Positions 1 through 9,713 of a stretch of 64,000 bases of DNA are shown here, one piece after another (position 1 is the stretch's first letter; each line of letters opens with the position of its first letter). The translations under genes were made by a program, and so were the position numbers. The notes under the pieces are model-generated. The model ran no database searches, was not told the DNA's origin, and worked only from the letters and a program-made list of their open reading frames with translations. Location of the stretch: positions 1 to 64,000 of the forward strand of contig NZ_BMDW01000002.1 in assembly GCF_014636175.1 (NCBI RefSeq), given 5' to 3'. The stretch is from Sphingomonas psychrolutea (GTDB lineage: Bacteria > Pseudomonadota > Alphaproteobacteria > Sphingomonadales > Sphingomonadaceae).

Positions 1-65
1 ATCCCACACGCAGGCACTCGACCTTGGGCTATCTCAGCCCCATGGACTTCGAGAAGCAGGCTCAT
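1..65 (-). CDS. Possible next gene of the chemotaxis operon, 5' end only
   Basis: An ATG lies on the minus strand 5 nt after the TAG of the CheW gene and stays open to the window edge (about 21 codons, beginning MSLLLEVHGAEIAQGRV). The close spacing and shared direction fit a further gene of the chemotaxis operon. The piece is too short to recognise a family, and no clear Shine-Dalgarno is visible. Confidence 0.35.
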   Translation of the reverse strand, partial: MSLLLEVHGAEIAQGRVPACG

Positions 66-70
66 GTAGT

Positions 71-1111
71 CTAACTTGGTGTCCATGGGACCGGCAGCAA
101 CTCAAAAAGACTTTCGGCGGCGACCACCGACACGAGGCGCTTGCCGCCATCGAGCTGGCACAGCGCGGTGATGTCGGATAATTTCCCTGCCGTGCCGAAC
201 AGCGCGGGCACGGTGCCGACATCAGCCCGGGCGACGCGGAGCACTTCGTTGACGGCATCGACCGCGACCCCGATCGTCGCCCCGGCGGCCGACACGACGA
301 TGATCCGGCTGGAATCGTCGAGCGGGCGGTGCGTCAGGCCGAAGATCACGCGCAGATCGACCACCGGCATCAGCCGGCCGCGCAGTGTCGTCACGCCGAC
401 CAAATGCGCCAGCGAGCGCGGCATATGCACGATCGCCTCGGGCACCTGGACGATTTCCTGCACTTCGCCGATCGCAAAGGCATATTCTTGGCCGTCGACT
501 TCGAAGCTCACGAGTTGGAGTTCGTCGCCGACATCGCTATCGGCATCGGCATCGGTTTCGGCGTGCCGGGCGGTGGTGCGGCTGCCGGTCGACGGCGCGC
601 CGCTGCCCGCGATTTCCGAGAATTCGGCGTCGATCAGCTTGCTGATGTCGAGCACCATGATCATCGCATGACCGCCGACATCCTTGATGATGCCCGACAG
701 CAACGCGGTATCGATCGTGCTGCTCATGGCACCGATCGCTTCGATCTGCGCCGGATCGACGCCGATCACGGTGGCGACGCGATCGACCACGAAGCCGATC
801 GGCTGGTCGATATCGACAACGATGGCGCGTGTCGCCTCGTCATGCGCATGATCGGGGAAACCGAGCAATCGGCGTAGCGAGACGATCGGCAATACACGAC
901 CGCGCAAATTGGCGAGCCCGTCGAGCGTGGCGGGGGCGAGTGGCACCCGTACCACATCGGGCAGCCGGATGATTTCGCGCACCGGGGCCATGTCGATCGC
1001 GAACACCTCCTCACAGGCGACGAAGGTCACAAACTGGCGGATGTTCGACTCCTCGGCATCGGTTTCATCGATGCTGCGCGTTGCGGTCACGCGCTCCTTG
1101 GTTGCAGTCAT
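71..1111 (-). CDS. Double-CheW-domain chemotaxis coupling protein
   Basis: Cytoplasmic scaffold that would couple chemoreceptors to the CheA kinase. The 346-aa product holds two CheW-like folds: one at about residues 25-165 (starts RQFVTFVACEEVFAIDM, with VREIIRLPDVVRVP and NLRGRVLPIVSLR) and a second at about 195-340 (QLVSFEVDGQEYAFAI, VQEIVQVPEAIVHMP, TLRGRLMPVVDLR). They are joined by an acidic Asp/Ala-rich linker near 165-195. Ordinary CheW is about 160 aa with a single domain; tandem CheW proteins are known. It starts 10 nt after the MCP stop on the same strand, so the two are almost certainly co-transcribed. CheA and CheR/CheB are not in the window. Confidence 0.9.
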   Translation of the reverse strand: MTATKERVTATRSIDETDAEESNIRQFVTFVACEEVFAIDMAPVREIIRLPDVVRVPLAPATLDGLANLRGRVLPIVSLRRLLGFPDHAHDEATRAIVVDIDQPIGFVVDRVATVIGVDPAQIEAIGAMSSTIDTALLSGIIKDVGGHAMIMVLDISKLIDAEFSEIAGSGAPSTGSRTTARHAETDADADSDVGDELQLVSFEVDGQEYAFAIGEVQEIVQVPEAIVHMPRSLAHLVGVTTLRGRLMPVVDLRVIFGLTHRPLDDSSRIIVVSAAGATIGVAVDAVNEVLRVARADVGTVPALFGTAGKLSDITALCQLDGGKRLVSVVAAESLFELLPVPWTPS

Positions 1112-1121
1112 CAGATAATCC

Positions 1122-3038
1122 TCAGATTGCGCTTTGAAGTTCGTCGGCGAGCGCTGCGATCTCTTCGATCGCCGCCGCCAGCTGCTCGGCCCCTTCGGAT
1201 TGCTGCTGCGCCTCGCTCGCCGCTTCGGTCGCGGCCTTGTCAGCTTGCTGGGCGGCAGCCGAGATTTGCTCGACGCTGTTCTTCACTTGCGCGATCGCCG
1301 TGGAAATTTCGGTCGATGCGGCGAGGATTTCCTGCGTGCCGGTTTCCATTACGCCGATATCGGTTTCGATGATCACCAGGTTGGCGGTGCAAGCCTTCGC
1401 CTTTTCGACCTCACTCAAAGCGGAGGCGACGATTTCGTTGAGATCGCGCGCCACCACGCCGATCTGGTCCTGCACTGCCCGGACGAGATCCTTGATGCGA
1501 TCGGCGTTTTCAGCCGAGTCATGCGCGAGATTGCGGATGTCGGTGGCGACGACGACGAAGCCCTTGCCAAACTCGCCCGCGCGCGCCGCTTCCACCGCGC
1601 CGTTGACGGCCAGCATGTTGGTCTGGATCGACACGGTCGAAATCGCGTCGACAATCTTGTCGATCCGTCGCGACACCAGTTCGAGTTCCTGCATCTGGTC
1701 GATACTGGCGCGCGACGCGGCGGCCGAGGTCGAAATGCCCATCAGCATGGCATCGACGGCGGTCTTGTTGATGGCGAGCAAGTCGCGGATCGCGGCGACT
1801 TTTTGCGCGCCGACGGTGGCCAGCGCTTGGGCGATTTCGACGCCCTTTTCGATCAAGCTCGTCGCCGCCGACGCTTCCTCGGTGCCGGCCGACTGGACTT
1901 CGGCACCTTTGCGGATCTGCTCAATCGCCGCCATGATTTGCGTGCCCGATCGGCTGATCTCATGCACCGACGAGGAGAGTTCCTCGGCCGCCGAAGCGAC
2001 TTCCTCGGCGCTCTTGGCGACGTCGGACGAGTTCTTCAAATCCTCGGCCAATTCGGACATGGTATGCGCAGCCTGCTCGCACTCGGTCAGCGCCTGGCTT
2101 TGCTCGGCGACGGTCTTGGCGGTTTCCTCGGCCGCGGCCGATTGCTCTTCGGCGGCGGCGGCAATGTCCTGCGTGCCCTTGAGCGCTTGCTGCGCGGCGG
2201 TATTGGACTGGGCGGCTCCGGCGGCGATCTCCTGCACGCCGCGGACGATCTCGGCGAAATCGAGCCGGATCTGTTCAAGTTGTTCGGTGATGGTCTTGCC
2301 CTTTTCCACTTCCTGTTCGACCGCGCGGGCCGAATCGTTGATTCCGCCGGCGATCGATTTCACGTCGAGCTGGATTTGCTCGATCAAGTCCTGGATCTTT
2401 TTGGCGCTCGTCTCCGATGTTTCGGCCAGCGTACGCACTTCGTCGGCAACGACTGCAAAGCCCTTGCCGTGCTTGCCAGCGTGTGCGGCCTCGATCGCAG
2501 CGTTGAGCGCGAGCAAATTGGTCTGGTCGGCGATCCGCGCCACCGCCTTGACGATGTCACCGATGTTGGCGGCTTGCTTTTCGAGCTCGACGACCATCGC
2601 CACCGAAGCGATCTGACGGTGCGAGGCGACGGCGACGTTGGCGATCATGTTGGCGATTTCGGCGCCGGTCTGGGCGATGACGACTTGCGACACTTCGCCT
2701 TTGGCCTGGCTCGCATCGGCATTGAGCAGCTGGCGCGTGATTGCCCCGGTGACGCGCTGAAACGCCTCGAGCGAATTCTGCGCAGCGGTCGAGGCGACTT
2801 CGGCGCCATTGGCGATCTGGTCGGACGCGCGCTTCAATTGCTCGGCGGCAGAAGCTGCTTCGTTGATGCCCGAGGACAACACTCCAGTCGCGGCGGCGAT
2901 GCGCTCGGCAACTTGTTGCTGCTTGGCCAAGGTCCGCGCGCGCTTGCGTTGGGCATCGGCATCGCGGACGATGGCCGTCGATGGCCGCGCGTCTGCATGG
3001 TTCGAGGCAGACGTGACGGCTTTCTTGACAAGTGCCAT
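1122..3038 (-). CDS. Soluble methyl-accepting chemotaxis protein with two signalling hairpins
   Basis: Chemoreceptor-type protein of 638 aa. The start chosen ([10 protein letters not shown]) has GGGA upstream; a longer frame to 3131 has unrelated-looking residues. No transmembrane segment, ligand-binding domain or HAMP domain is visible, so it should be cytoplasmic. The conserved MCP tip occurs twice: near residue 170 ([20 protein letters not shown], followed by [15 protein letters not shown]) and again near residue 470 ([20 protein letters not shown], followed by [15 protein letters not shown]). The second copy is more diverged. The rest is Ala/Glu/Gln-rich coiled coil typical of MCP bundles. 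The double-CheW gene follows 10 nt downstream. Confidence 0.88.
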   Translation of the reverse strand: MALVKKAVTSASNHADARPSTAIVRDADAQRKRARTLAKQQQVAERIAAATGVLSSGINEAASAAEQLKRASDQIANGAEVASTAAQNSLEAFQRVTGAITRQLLNADASQAKGEVSQVVIAQTGAEIANMIANVAVASHRQIASVAMVVELEKQAANIGDIVKAVARIADQTNLLALNAAIEAAHAGKHGKGFAVVADEVRTLAETSETSAKKIQDLIEQIQLDVKSIAGGINDSARAVEQEVEKGKTITEQLEQIRLDFAEIVRGVQEIAAGAAQSNTAAQQALKGTQDIAAAAEEQSAAAEETAKTVAEQSQALTECEQAAHTMSELAEDLKNSSDVAKSAEEVASAAEELSSSVHEISRSGTQIMAAIEQIRKGAEVQSAGTEEASAATSLIEKGVEIAQALATVGAQKVAAIRDLLAINKTAVDAMLMGISTSAAASRASIDQMQELELVSRRIDKIVDAISTVSIQTNMLAVNGAVEAARAGEFGKGFVVVATDIRNLAHDSAENADRIKDLVRAVQDQIGVVARDLNEIVASALSEVEKAKACTANLVIIETDIGVMETGTQEILAASTEISTAIAQVKNSVEQISAAAQQADKAATEAASEAQQQSEGAEQLAAAIEEIAALADELQSAI

Positions 3039-3511
3039 GCAAAAGTTTCCCGGCTTATGATGATTAAAAAATAACGCTGAATCGCTGGATCTTTGATCGA
3101 GCCATAGAAATCTTGTGCGGCCCGATATCAATATAGATCATGTTTTTTTGTCGCGTGTTTCGCGGTGTAAAATAGTTTTTTGAGCCGTGGGCGATCATCA
3201 GCGATCTTTTATTTGTACGATGAAATTACGGATTTTGCCGTCGTCATTTTATATTTATGCGCTGACCCACACACCGGATACGGCCACCAGGCGATGTCGC
3301 GGCCAAGTCGGGTGCCCTTCCGCAAAGCCGATTGGAACCGACCCGATCGGGCATGGCCGTCGCGCCGAAAATCATGCCCGCACGAAAATGGCATAGACCG
3401 ACTGGCGGCGTGTCCCTGAAAAGAGCCGCGCCGCGATCAGCCGACGCGCTGGATATGAGGTGCTCGCGCCCGACAAAGCGGGCTTTCCCCGCAGCGTCGC
3501 GCCGTTTGGGC
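3039..3511. other. Intergenic region, MCP promoter and tail of decayed dehydrogenase
   Basis: No gene is supported here. Bases about 3060-3260 are clearly more AT-rich than the surroundings and should contain the minus-strand MCP promoter. Bases 3260-3511 lie just after the decayed aldehyde dehydrogenase gene and carry only short overlapping frames with no recognisable protein. Confidence 0.6.
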
Positions 3512-4249
3512 TCAACCGAGCGAAGGCGTTCCATCGCGTAAGCACGGGACGCCGTCCTGCGCGGCGGCGTCGCGCAGTTCGGGCGGCAACACGCCTTGCG
3601 CCAGATTTTGGTAGGATACCGGCCGCAGGAAGCGATCGATCGCCAAGCTGCCGACCGAGGTCGTGCGTGCGTCCGAGGTGGCGGGATAGGGTCCGCCATG
3701 CACCATCGCATGGCCCTTGACGACGACGGGACACCCGGCCGCCAGCGCAGAGGCGGTGTCGCCACCGGCGGTCGAAAAGGCGAGCGGAAAATTCGATGCG
3801 CCGAACACCGCAACCGGCCCGAGCGGGATCATCCGCAGGCGAAGGTCGGGGCGTGGCAGCGGCTGGCGTTCGGGCATGGCGGGGTCCACGCGAAGGCCGA
3901 GCCACGCGCCGCTGCGCACGACGCCGGCGAACAGCTTCAACTGCCCGACGGTACGCCCGCGTTCGCCCTCCAGTCGCGCCCGCGGCAGGCCGCTCTCGCG
4001 CATCGCGGCAACGATCAGATCGTCGCCAATCGCGACGATCTCCTCGCCGATCCGCTCCAGAAAGCGCGCACGCGTCTCGCGGTCGGACGCGCGGTACGTA
4101 TCGAACGCGGCCTCGGCCGACGCGCAGGCCGCCGCGACATCGACCGGACCATGCGTCGCAAACGCCGCGCCGACGGGCTCGCCGGTCTCGGCGACAACCG
4201 AGCGGAAGCTGTTGTCAGCGCGGTCGCTCGTGGCGGAATCGGCGGTCAT
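3512..4249 (-). pseudogene. Alpha-ketoglutaric semialdehyde dehydrogenase, internally deleted in frame
   Basis: The intact family (about 510-525 aa) oxidises 2,5-dioxopentanoate to 2-oxoglutarate, the last step of non-phosphorylating pentose and hexarate breakdown. Here 245 codons remain open. Residues 1 to about 180 match the family's N-terminal half ([38 protein letters not shown]). The frame then jumps at about 3705-3712 straight to the C-terminal signature ([34 protein letters not shown]). About 265 residues are missing, including the catalytic Glu and Cys and part of the NADP site, so it cannot be an active dehydrogenase. It lies divergent from the GntR gene. A real small protein product is possible but unlikely. 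Confidence 0.85.
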
Positions 4250-4262
4250 ATCACTCTCCTGG

Positions 4263-4277
4263 ATTACTCGGACATAT
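4263..4277. promoter_or_regulatory. Candidate GntR/FadR operator upstream of decayed dehydrogenase
   Basis: Read on the minus strand the site is ATATGTCCGAGTAAT, 14 nt upstream of the dehydrogenase start and 83 nt from the regulator start. It shares the TGTCsGAsTA core with a second site at 5219-5233. FadR-type GntR proteins typically bind TNGTNNNACNA-like sites. Inferred only from the repeat and its position. Confidence 0.35.
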
Positions 4278-4359
4278 GATTGAGCCGAGCGAAACGCAAT
4301 GATTTGTCTTTTGGACTTGGGGACGGCCCTGTTACGGATGCGGGTTGGAGGGTTGAGGA

Positions 4360-5124
4360 ATGCGTGACGACAGTACCGGCGGCGATCCGAAGCAACCTCC
4401 GGTCAACCCCACGCGCAAGCCGCGCGGCACCGGCCGTCGCCTGAACGGCGCGGTGGCGCACAAACTTGGCCTTGCAATCCTCGCGGGCGAATATGCCCCT
4501 GGTGATATCTTGTCGGGCGAGATCGCCTTTGCCGAGGAATTGGAGGTCTCCCGCAGCGCGTACCGCGAAGCGGTGCAAGTGTTGACGGCCAAGGGGCTGG
4601 TCGAGAGCCGCACCAAGACCGGCACGCGCGTGCTGCCACGCAGCCGCTGGAACTTGCTTGATCCCGACGTCCTGGCGTGGGCATTCGCCGGCGAGCCCGA
4701 CGTGGATTTCGTCCGTAATTTGTTCGAGCTGCGTGCGATCGTCGAACCGGCCGCTGCCGCACTCGCCGCCGAACGCCGCGACAAGGTGGATCTGAAGGTG
4801 ATGAAGGACGCACTCGCCGAAATGCGTCGCCATACGGTGTCAACCGAGCTGGGTCGCGCGGCCGACCGCGACTTCCACACCGCAATCTTGCAAGCAACGC
4901 GCAACGATGCGCTGCTGACGTTGAGCGCGAGCATCGGCGCAGCGGTCAATTTGACCACCGAGTTCAAGCAGCGCGGTCGAACGCTGCCACGCAATGCGCT
5001 GCCCGATCACCTGCGCGTCTACGAAGCGATCGCCGCTGGCGATGCGAACGAGGCGAGCCAGGCGATGCGCGTGCTGGTCGATCTTGCGCTCGACGATACC
5101 CGCGCAGCGATGAGTCGAGGGTAG
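4360..5124 (+). CDS. FadR-subfamily GntR transcriptional regulator
   Basis: Sugar-acid-responsive repressor type, 254 aa. A winged-helix GntR domain covers about residues 25-100 ([40 protein letters not shown], followed by the wing [11 protein letters not shown]). It is followed by [11 protein letters not shown], common in DgoR-like members, and a helical FCD effector domain at about 115-240 ([44 protein letters not shown]). It sits between the decayed dehydrogenase (divergent) and the dehydratase (downstream), so it most likely controls both. Candidate operators lie on each side. The effector is not identifiable; a 2-keto-3-deoxy-sugar acid is a reasonable guess. Confidence 0.88.
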   Translation: MRDDSTGGDPKQPPVNPTRKPRGTGRRLNGAVAHKLGLAILAGEYAPGDILSGEIAFAEELEVSRSAYREAVQVLTAKGLVESRTKTGTRVLPRSRWNLLDPDVLAWAFAGEPDVDFVRNLFELRAIVEPAAAALAAERRDKVDLKVMKDALAEMRRHTVSTELGRAADRDFHTAILQATRNDALLTLSASIGAAVNLTTEFKQRGRTLPRNALPDHLRVYEAIAAGDANEASQAMRVLVDLALDDTRAAMSRG

Positions 5125-5218
5125 CAATCACGATCAAGCCAAATTCGGTGCGCGATGATCTCGATCATCGATCCGTGGCGCGTGCCCGCCGGCATTTCGA
5201 CCGGCTTGCGCTCGATTT

Positions 5219-5233
5219 ATTTGTCGGACTATA
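5219..5233. promoter_or_regulatory. Candidate GntR/FadR operator upstream of sugar-acid dehydratase
   Basis: ATTTGTCGGACTATA in the 266-nt gap between the regulator and the dehydratase. It contains TTGTCGGACTA, close to the TNGTNNNACNA form used by FadR-type regulators, and resembles the site at 4263-4277. The rest of the gap (5125-5390) holds no supported gene. Confidence 0.38.
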
Positions 5234-5390
5234 TACGCAATAAGGATGCGTCGATGGCATCCGCGTCACGGGAGGTCGGCGTGTCTCAGCGAAATCCGAT
5301 CATCTGCTCAACGCGTGTCGGCGCCCGGCCGCCTGCCCAGCGCCTCCTCAGCTCCATTCAGGCTTCCCCTTGCCCGTGACGGAACCCTTC

Positions 5391-7187
5391 ATGACCGATA
5401 TCCCCGCCCCCAAGCTTCGTTCGCGCGCCTGGTTCGACAATCCCGACAATATCGACATGACCGCGCTGTATCTCGAACGCTATCTCAATTTCGGGCTGAG
5501 CCTCGAGGAGCTGCGCTCGGGGAGGCCGATCATCGGCATCGCGCAGACCGGCAGCGATCTTTCGCCCTGCAACCGGCACCACCTCGTGCTGGCCGAACGG
5601 ATCCGCGAGGGCATTCGCGAGGCGGGCGGGATCGCGCTCGAATTCCCGGTCCACCCGATCCAGGAAACCGGCAAGCGCCCGACCGCGGCGCTCGACCGCA
5701 ACCTCGCTTATCTCGGGCTGGTCGAATCGCTGTACGGCTATCCGCTCGACGGCGTCGTGCTCACCACCGGCTGCGACAAGACCACACCCGCCTGCCTGAT
5801 GGCTGCCGCGACGGTCAATTTGCCCGCGATTGCGCTATCGGTCGGGCCGATGCTCAACGGCTGGCACAAAGGCGAGCGCACCGGATCGGGCACGATCGTG
5901 TGGAAGGCGCGGCAATTGCTCGCCACCGGCGAGATCGACGATGAGGGCTTCATCAAGCTAGTGGCAAGCTCCGCGCCGTCGACCGGTTATTGCAACACGA
6001 TGGGTACCGCGAGCACGATGAACGCGCTGGCTGAGGCCTTGGGCATGATGCTGCCGGGGTCCGCCGCGATCCCCGCTCCGTATCGCGACCGCCAGGAGGT
6101 CGCCTATCGCACCGGCAAGCGCATCGTCGCGATGGTCGCCGAGGATCTGAAGCCCTCCGACATTCTCACCCGCGAAGCGTTCCATAACGCCATCGTAGTC
6201 AATTCGGCGATCGGGGGATCGACCAACGCGCCGATCCACCTGTCCGCGATCGCGCGCCATATCGGCGTCGATCTGCCGCTCAAGGATTGGGAGACGATCG
6301 GCCATAAAGTGCCGTTGCTGGTTAATCTCCAACCCGCCGGCGATTATCTCGGTGAGGATTTTTACCGCGCCGGCGGCGTTCCTGCGGTGGTCGCGCAGTT
6401 GATGGGCCAGGGTCTGATCAACGAAGACGCGATGACGGTCAACGGTCGCACGATCGGCGACAATTGCCGTGACGCCACGATCGAAGATGACAAGGTCATT
6501 TGCAACTTTGACTCGCCGCTGCTGACCGATGCCGGGTTCCTGGTCCTGTCGGGCAATGTGTTCGACGCCGCGATCATGAAGACCAGCGTGATCGATGCGG
6601 CGTTCCGCGCGCGCTATCTGTCCAATCCCGACGACCCCAATGCGTTCGAGGGGCCGGCTGTCGTGTTCGACGGACCGGAGGATTATTATCGCCGGATCGA
6701 CGACCCCGCGCTGGGGATGACTTCCGCGACGCTGTTGTTCATGCGCGGTGCCGGGCCGATCGGCTATCCGGGCGCGGCCGAGGTCGTCAACATGCGCCCA
6801 CCTGCCTATTTGATCACCGAGGGCGTCGCCGCTTTGCCTTGCATTGGCGATGGCCGCCAGTCGGGCACCAGCGGCAGTCCGTCGATCCTCAACGCCAGCC
6901 CTGAAGCAGCTGCGATGGGCGGCCTTGCCTTGCTGCAAACCGGGGACCGCGTGCGCGTCGATCTGGGGCGGGGTACGGTGAACGTCGCATTGTCCGACGA
7001 AGAACTGGCGGCGCGGCGTGCGGCGCTGGTAGCGAAGGGTGGCTATGCCTATCCCGCGTCGCAAACGCCGTGGCAGGAAATCCAGCGCGCGATCGTCGGT
7101 CAACTCAATACCGGCGCAATCCTTGAAGGTGCCGAGAAATATCAGCGCATCGCCCAGCGCCAGGGACTGCCGCGCGACAATCATTGA
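5391..7187 (+). CDS. Xylonate/arabinonate-type sugar-acid dehydratase (IlvD/EDD family)
   Basis: Fe-S enzyme removing water from an aldonic acid (D-xylonate or L-arabinonate most likely) to give a 2-keto-3-deoxy acid. 598 aa from the ATG at 5391, which has GACGGAA about 8 nt upstream; a TTG frame extends to 5370. The N-terminus ([20 protein letters not shown]) and the C-terminus ending PRDNH resemble Caulobacter XylD-type enzymes rather than biosynthetic IlvD. Cluster cysteines are visible at C60 (SPCN), C128 ([11 protein letters not shown]) and C201 ([13 protein letters not shown]); AAMGG and [15 protein letters not shown] are also conserved. The gene looks fully intact although both neighbouring pathway genes are broken. 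The exact substrate cannot be settled from sequence alone. Confidence 0.88.
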   Translation: MTDIPAPKLRSRAWFDNPDNIDMTALYLERYLNFGLSLEELRSGRPIIGIAQTGSDLSPCNRHHLVLAERIREGIREAGGIALEFPVHPIQETGKRPTAALDRNLAYLGLVESLYGYPLDGVVLTTGCDKTTPACLMAAATVNLPAIALSVGPMLNGWHKGERTGSGTIVWKARQLLATGEIDDEGFIKLVASSAPSTGYCNTMGTASTMNALAEALGMMLPGSAAIPAPYRDRQEVAYRTGKRIVAMVAEDLKPSDILTREAFHNAIVVNSAIGGSTNAPIHLSAIARHIGVDLPLKDWETIGHKVPLLVNLQPAGDYLGEDFYRAGGVPAVVAQLMGQGLINEDAMTVNGRTIGDNCRDATIEDDKVICNFDSPLLTDAGFLVLSGNVFDAAIMKTSVIDAAFRARYLSNPDDPNAFEGPAVVFDGPEDYYRRIDDPALGMTSATLLFMRGAGPIGYPGAAEVVNMRPPAYLITEGVAALPCIGDGRQSGTSGSPSILNASPEAAAMGGLALLQTGDRVRVDLGRGTVNVALSDEELAARRAALVAKGGYAYPASQTPWQEIQRAIVGQLNTGAILEGAEKYQRIAQRQGLPRDNH

Positions 7188-7380
7188 GGGATCCGGCACT
7201 GCGGAACTCCACGTGCACGACCAATTGGGCGAAGGTGCCTGGTGGTCGCCGCGCGACTGGGCGTTCGATTGGGTCGATATCCTGGCCCCCGCGCTCAACC
7301 GGCTACCTCCCAATCACGGCGCGCTGTTCGAGGTCGATGCGGGCGCGACGGGGTTGGCCACGCACGGGTTTTTCGGCTAG
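7183..7380 (+). pseudogene. SMP-30/gluconolactonase gene remnant (N- and C-termini only)
   Basis: Directly after the dehydratase (first homologous codons overlap its stop) the frame reads ELHVHDQLGEGAWWSPRDWA then FDWVDILAPALNRL. This is the start of SMP-30/gluconolactonase/LRE proteins, normally about 290-300 aa, which hydrolyse sugar lactones. It continues immediately with GALFEVDAGATGLATHGFFG and a stop, which matches the family's extreme C-terminus. About 230 residues of the propeller and its metal ligands are gone. A GTG at 7213 is the only plausible start. Like the dehydrogenase at 3512-4249, both ends survive and the middle is lost. Confidence 0.7.
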
Positions 7381-9713
7381 TTCCGGTCGGAAGCGGCGTT
7401 GCCGCGCACCCGTTTTCCCCGAATAGTCTTTGGTTTGGCGATGATCCGCGTCGGCAAGTCGATCGTCATCACCGCGCCTTTGCCCGGTGGCGCGACCGAC
7501 TGAATACGGACTTGTCCCGACATTTTCATGACGATTTGACGTGAAATATAAAGGCCAAGTCCGGTGCCGCTTTCGGCGGGCTTGGTGGTCTCAAACGCGC
7601 CGAAGGCGAGTTCCGGATCGATCTCGACCAGTCCGGTGCCGTTATCGGTAATCGAGATATGGACGCCGAGATCGTCGTTCGTCACCGTGACCAGGATTTC
7701 GCCGTCGAGTCCGTTATTCTCCGTGTCCCGTCGCGCAGCGATGGCGTCGACCGAATTCTGCACCGCGTTGACCAGCAATTGCTCGATGCCAACGCGCGGT
7801 GCCAACACGAGCAAGGAAGCCGGCGTATCCGCGCGCGCGCGAACGTTCTTCTGGATCATGAGCGGTCGCATCAAGATGAGCGCTGTGTTGATGACTTCAC
7901 CCAGATCGACGGGGTGGGGATCATTATCCTCAACCCGGGAGTAGCGAGTAATTCGCGCCATGATGTCGCTCGCGCGGCTTACCTGTTCGATGATCCGTTC
8001 GAATTTGGCGCTGGCCCCCGTCACGCCCGCGTCGGTGCCTTGGCCGATCAGCAAGCGACCGTTCTCCGCCGACAGCGAGATGGTGAACAGCGGTTGTTTT
8101 AGTTCATGGCTCAGCGCCGATGCCATCCCGCCGAGTTCGATCAGGCGCGCCTGTTGCAGCAGACGGTCATTGGCCAGTTTCGATTGTCGCAAACGCACGA
8201 TCCACCCCGAACGCCAGCATCCAGGCTCTTCCAAGCCACGCACCGAAAGGAGATACCAATCGTCGCCGGCGCTCCCATCGATGCGAAACTCGGCAAAGGC
8301 GTCGTCCTCGGATGCTATCCCGCTGAGCGCCAGACAGTCATTCGGATGAACCGCGATCGTCTCGAGCCGCGCCGGGCTGTCGATATTGATCTCGCGCATC
8401 CGCAGCACGCCCCGTTCGCGATCGAAGACAATCTCGGTCACCAGGCGCAAATCCATCTCGGCCTTCAGCTCTCGTGTCGCATCTGCGAGACGACGCCGCT
8501 CGTCGACCAAGCTTGCAAACCGATTGTTCGCATCGATGATCGCGGCAAGCGGACCTTCGAACTCATAGAACATCGGGCCGATCGGCTGCGAGATTCCCGG
8601 CCTGCCGAACGCTTCTACAACGTGCCGCCATGCCAGAATCGAATGCTTCACGCTCCGGGTCAGCAAAAATTGAAGCAGGAGCGACAGGATCAGGATGATA
8701 CCCGGCCCAGTCATTTCCAACAGCGTGTCGCGATACCCGCGCTCCGCCAGCGATCTGGTCGCGTACAGATAGGCATAGTCCTGGCGGCCGACCCTGACCT
8801 GGCCAAGCTGACAGGCGGCAAGCCAAAAGGCGAACGTATTGCGGTCGTTCGGGCCGGTGACGGGAGAGCCGTCGTCAATTCGGGTGCAGCCGAGATGATT
8901 CATGACATTCGCGCGCAGCAGCTGCTCCGCTTGTGGCGCTATCATCATGTCCGGCAAGCGCAGACTATCATTCGGCGCGGATGGCAGAAGCACGGCACCA
9001 ACCGCTGGGGTGCCCCGGCGAATTTCCAGCTCGGCGCGCTCCATCACCTCAGCGCGCGAGCGAGCAAAGTCCTCGGGAAACCGCCTGACCTCGGCGACAA
9101 AAAGTGCGACGGATGAGCAAATGGCGATTAAAGTGACGGCGGCGGGCAGCACGCTTGCGAGATGCACTGTTCTGCGGCGGATAATCGCGCCACGCGCCAA
9201 ATCAATCCCCGTGACCGAGCAAACGAGGTCCGCCAGCGTCGCCATGAGGACGTCATTCAGCAGCTTGCGGATCAAATTCAACGCGATGACGACGTCGGGT
9301 GCGCCGTAATACAGGCTGAGAAACAAATATACGCCCGCAGCCCCCACCGTCGTTTGAAACGCCAGAGTTGGCACCGTCAGATTGTGGCCCCGCCCGAACC
9401 GATCGATAAAAAGCACATGCGCAACCGCGAGGACGATGGAAATAATATGTCCCCACCAGAAATACGACGGCACCATCACCAATAGCGCTACGCCAAGTGC
9501 GAGTTTCAGACCGCCAGCGCGATAGGCAATCAGGTAGAAAAAGGGTCCAAGATAGAGTTCGAACCCCGGGGCAAGAACGATCCGTAATGAACTCGCCGCC
9601 AGGCTGACGCCGAGCAGCAGCGCGAGTACGAACCATCCGCGGGCCGATCCGGGAGAGGTGCAGGTGTGGCTGGCCGCGCTAGGATCGAGGCCGATGTCCT
9701 GCAACGCTTTCAT
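7377..9713 (-). CDS. Membrane sensor histidine kinase
   Basis: Two-component sensor of 778 aa. The N-terminus has a run of hydrophobic segments (about residues 25-175, for example WFVLALLLGVSLAASSLRIV) resembling a MASE-type multi-span domain. A further membrane segment (about 185-210), an extracytoplasmic stretch and another at about 340-365 follow. The kinase core is complete: H-box SHELKQPLFTISLSAEN with H536, N-box LLVNAVQNSVDAIAA, G1 ITDNGTGL and G2 ESGTGLGLYISRQIV. It overlaps the upstream response regulator by 4 nt, so the pair is translationally coupled. It converges on the SMP-30 remnant with a 4-nt overlap. The stimulus is unknown. Confidence 0.9.
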   Translation of the reverse strand: MKALQDIGLDPSAASHTCTSPGSARGWFVLALLLGVSLAASSLRIVLAPGFELYLGPFFYLIAYRAGGLKLALGVALLVMVPSYFWWGHIISIVLAVAHVLFIDRFGRGHNLTVPTLAFQTTVGAAGVYLFLSLYYGAPDVVIALNLIRKLLNDVLMATLADLVCSVTGIDLARGAIIRRRTVHLASVLPAAVTLIAICSSVALFVAEVRRFPEDFARSRAEVMERAELEIRRGTPAVGAVLLPSAPNDSLRLPDMMIAPQAEQLLRANVMNHLGCTRIDDGSPVTGPNDRNTFAFWLAACQLGQVRVGRQDYAYLYATRSLAERGYRDTLLEMTGPGIILILSLLLQFLLTRSVKHSILAWRHVVEAFGRPGISQPIGPMFYEFEGPLAAIIDANNRFASLVDERRRLADATRELKAEMDLRLVTEIVFDRERGVLRMREINIDSPARLETIAVHPNDCLALSGIASEDDAFAEFRIDGSAGDDWYLLSVRGLEEPGCWRSGWIVRLRQSKLANDRLLQQARLIELGGMASALSHELKQPLFTISLSAENGRLLIGQGTDAGVTGASAKFERIIEQVSRASDIMARITRYSRVEDNDPHPVDLGEVINTALILMRPLMIQKNVRARADTPASLLVLAPRVGIEQLLVNAVQNSVDAIAARRDTENNGLDGEILVTVTNDDLGVHISITDNGTGLVEIDPELAFGAFETTKPAESGTGLGLYISRQIVMKMSGQVRIQSVAPPGKGAVMTIDLPTRIIAKPKTIRGKRVRGNAASDRN

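Noticed and set aside
1134..3074. 646-codon open frame opposite the MCP gene
   Set aside because: Antisense shadow of a GC-rich coiled-coil gene. The minus-strand product has unmistakable MCP motifs; the plus-strand product has none.
7039..7182. Part of the frame upstream of the SMP-30 remnant
   Set aside because: It is an out-of-frame shadow of the dehydratase; homology to SMP-30 begins only at about 7183-7215.
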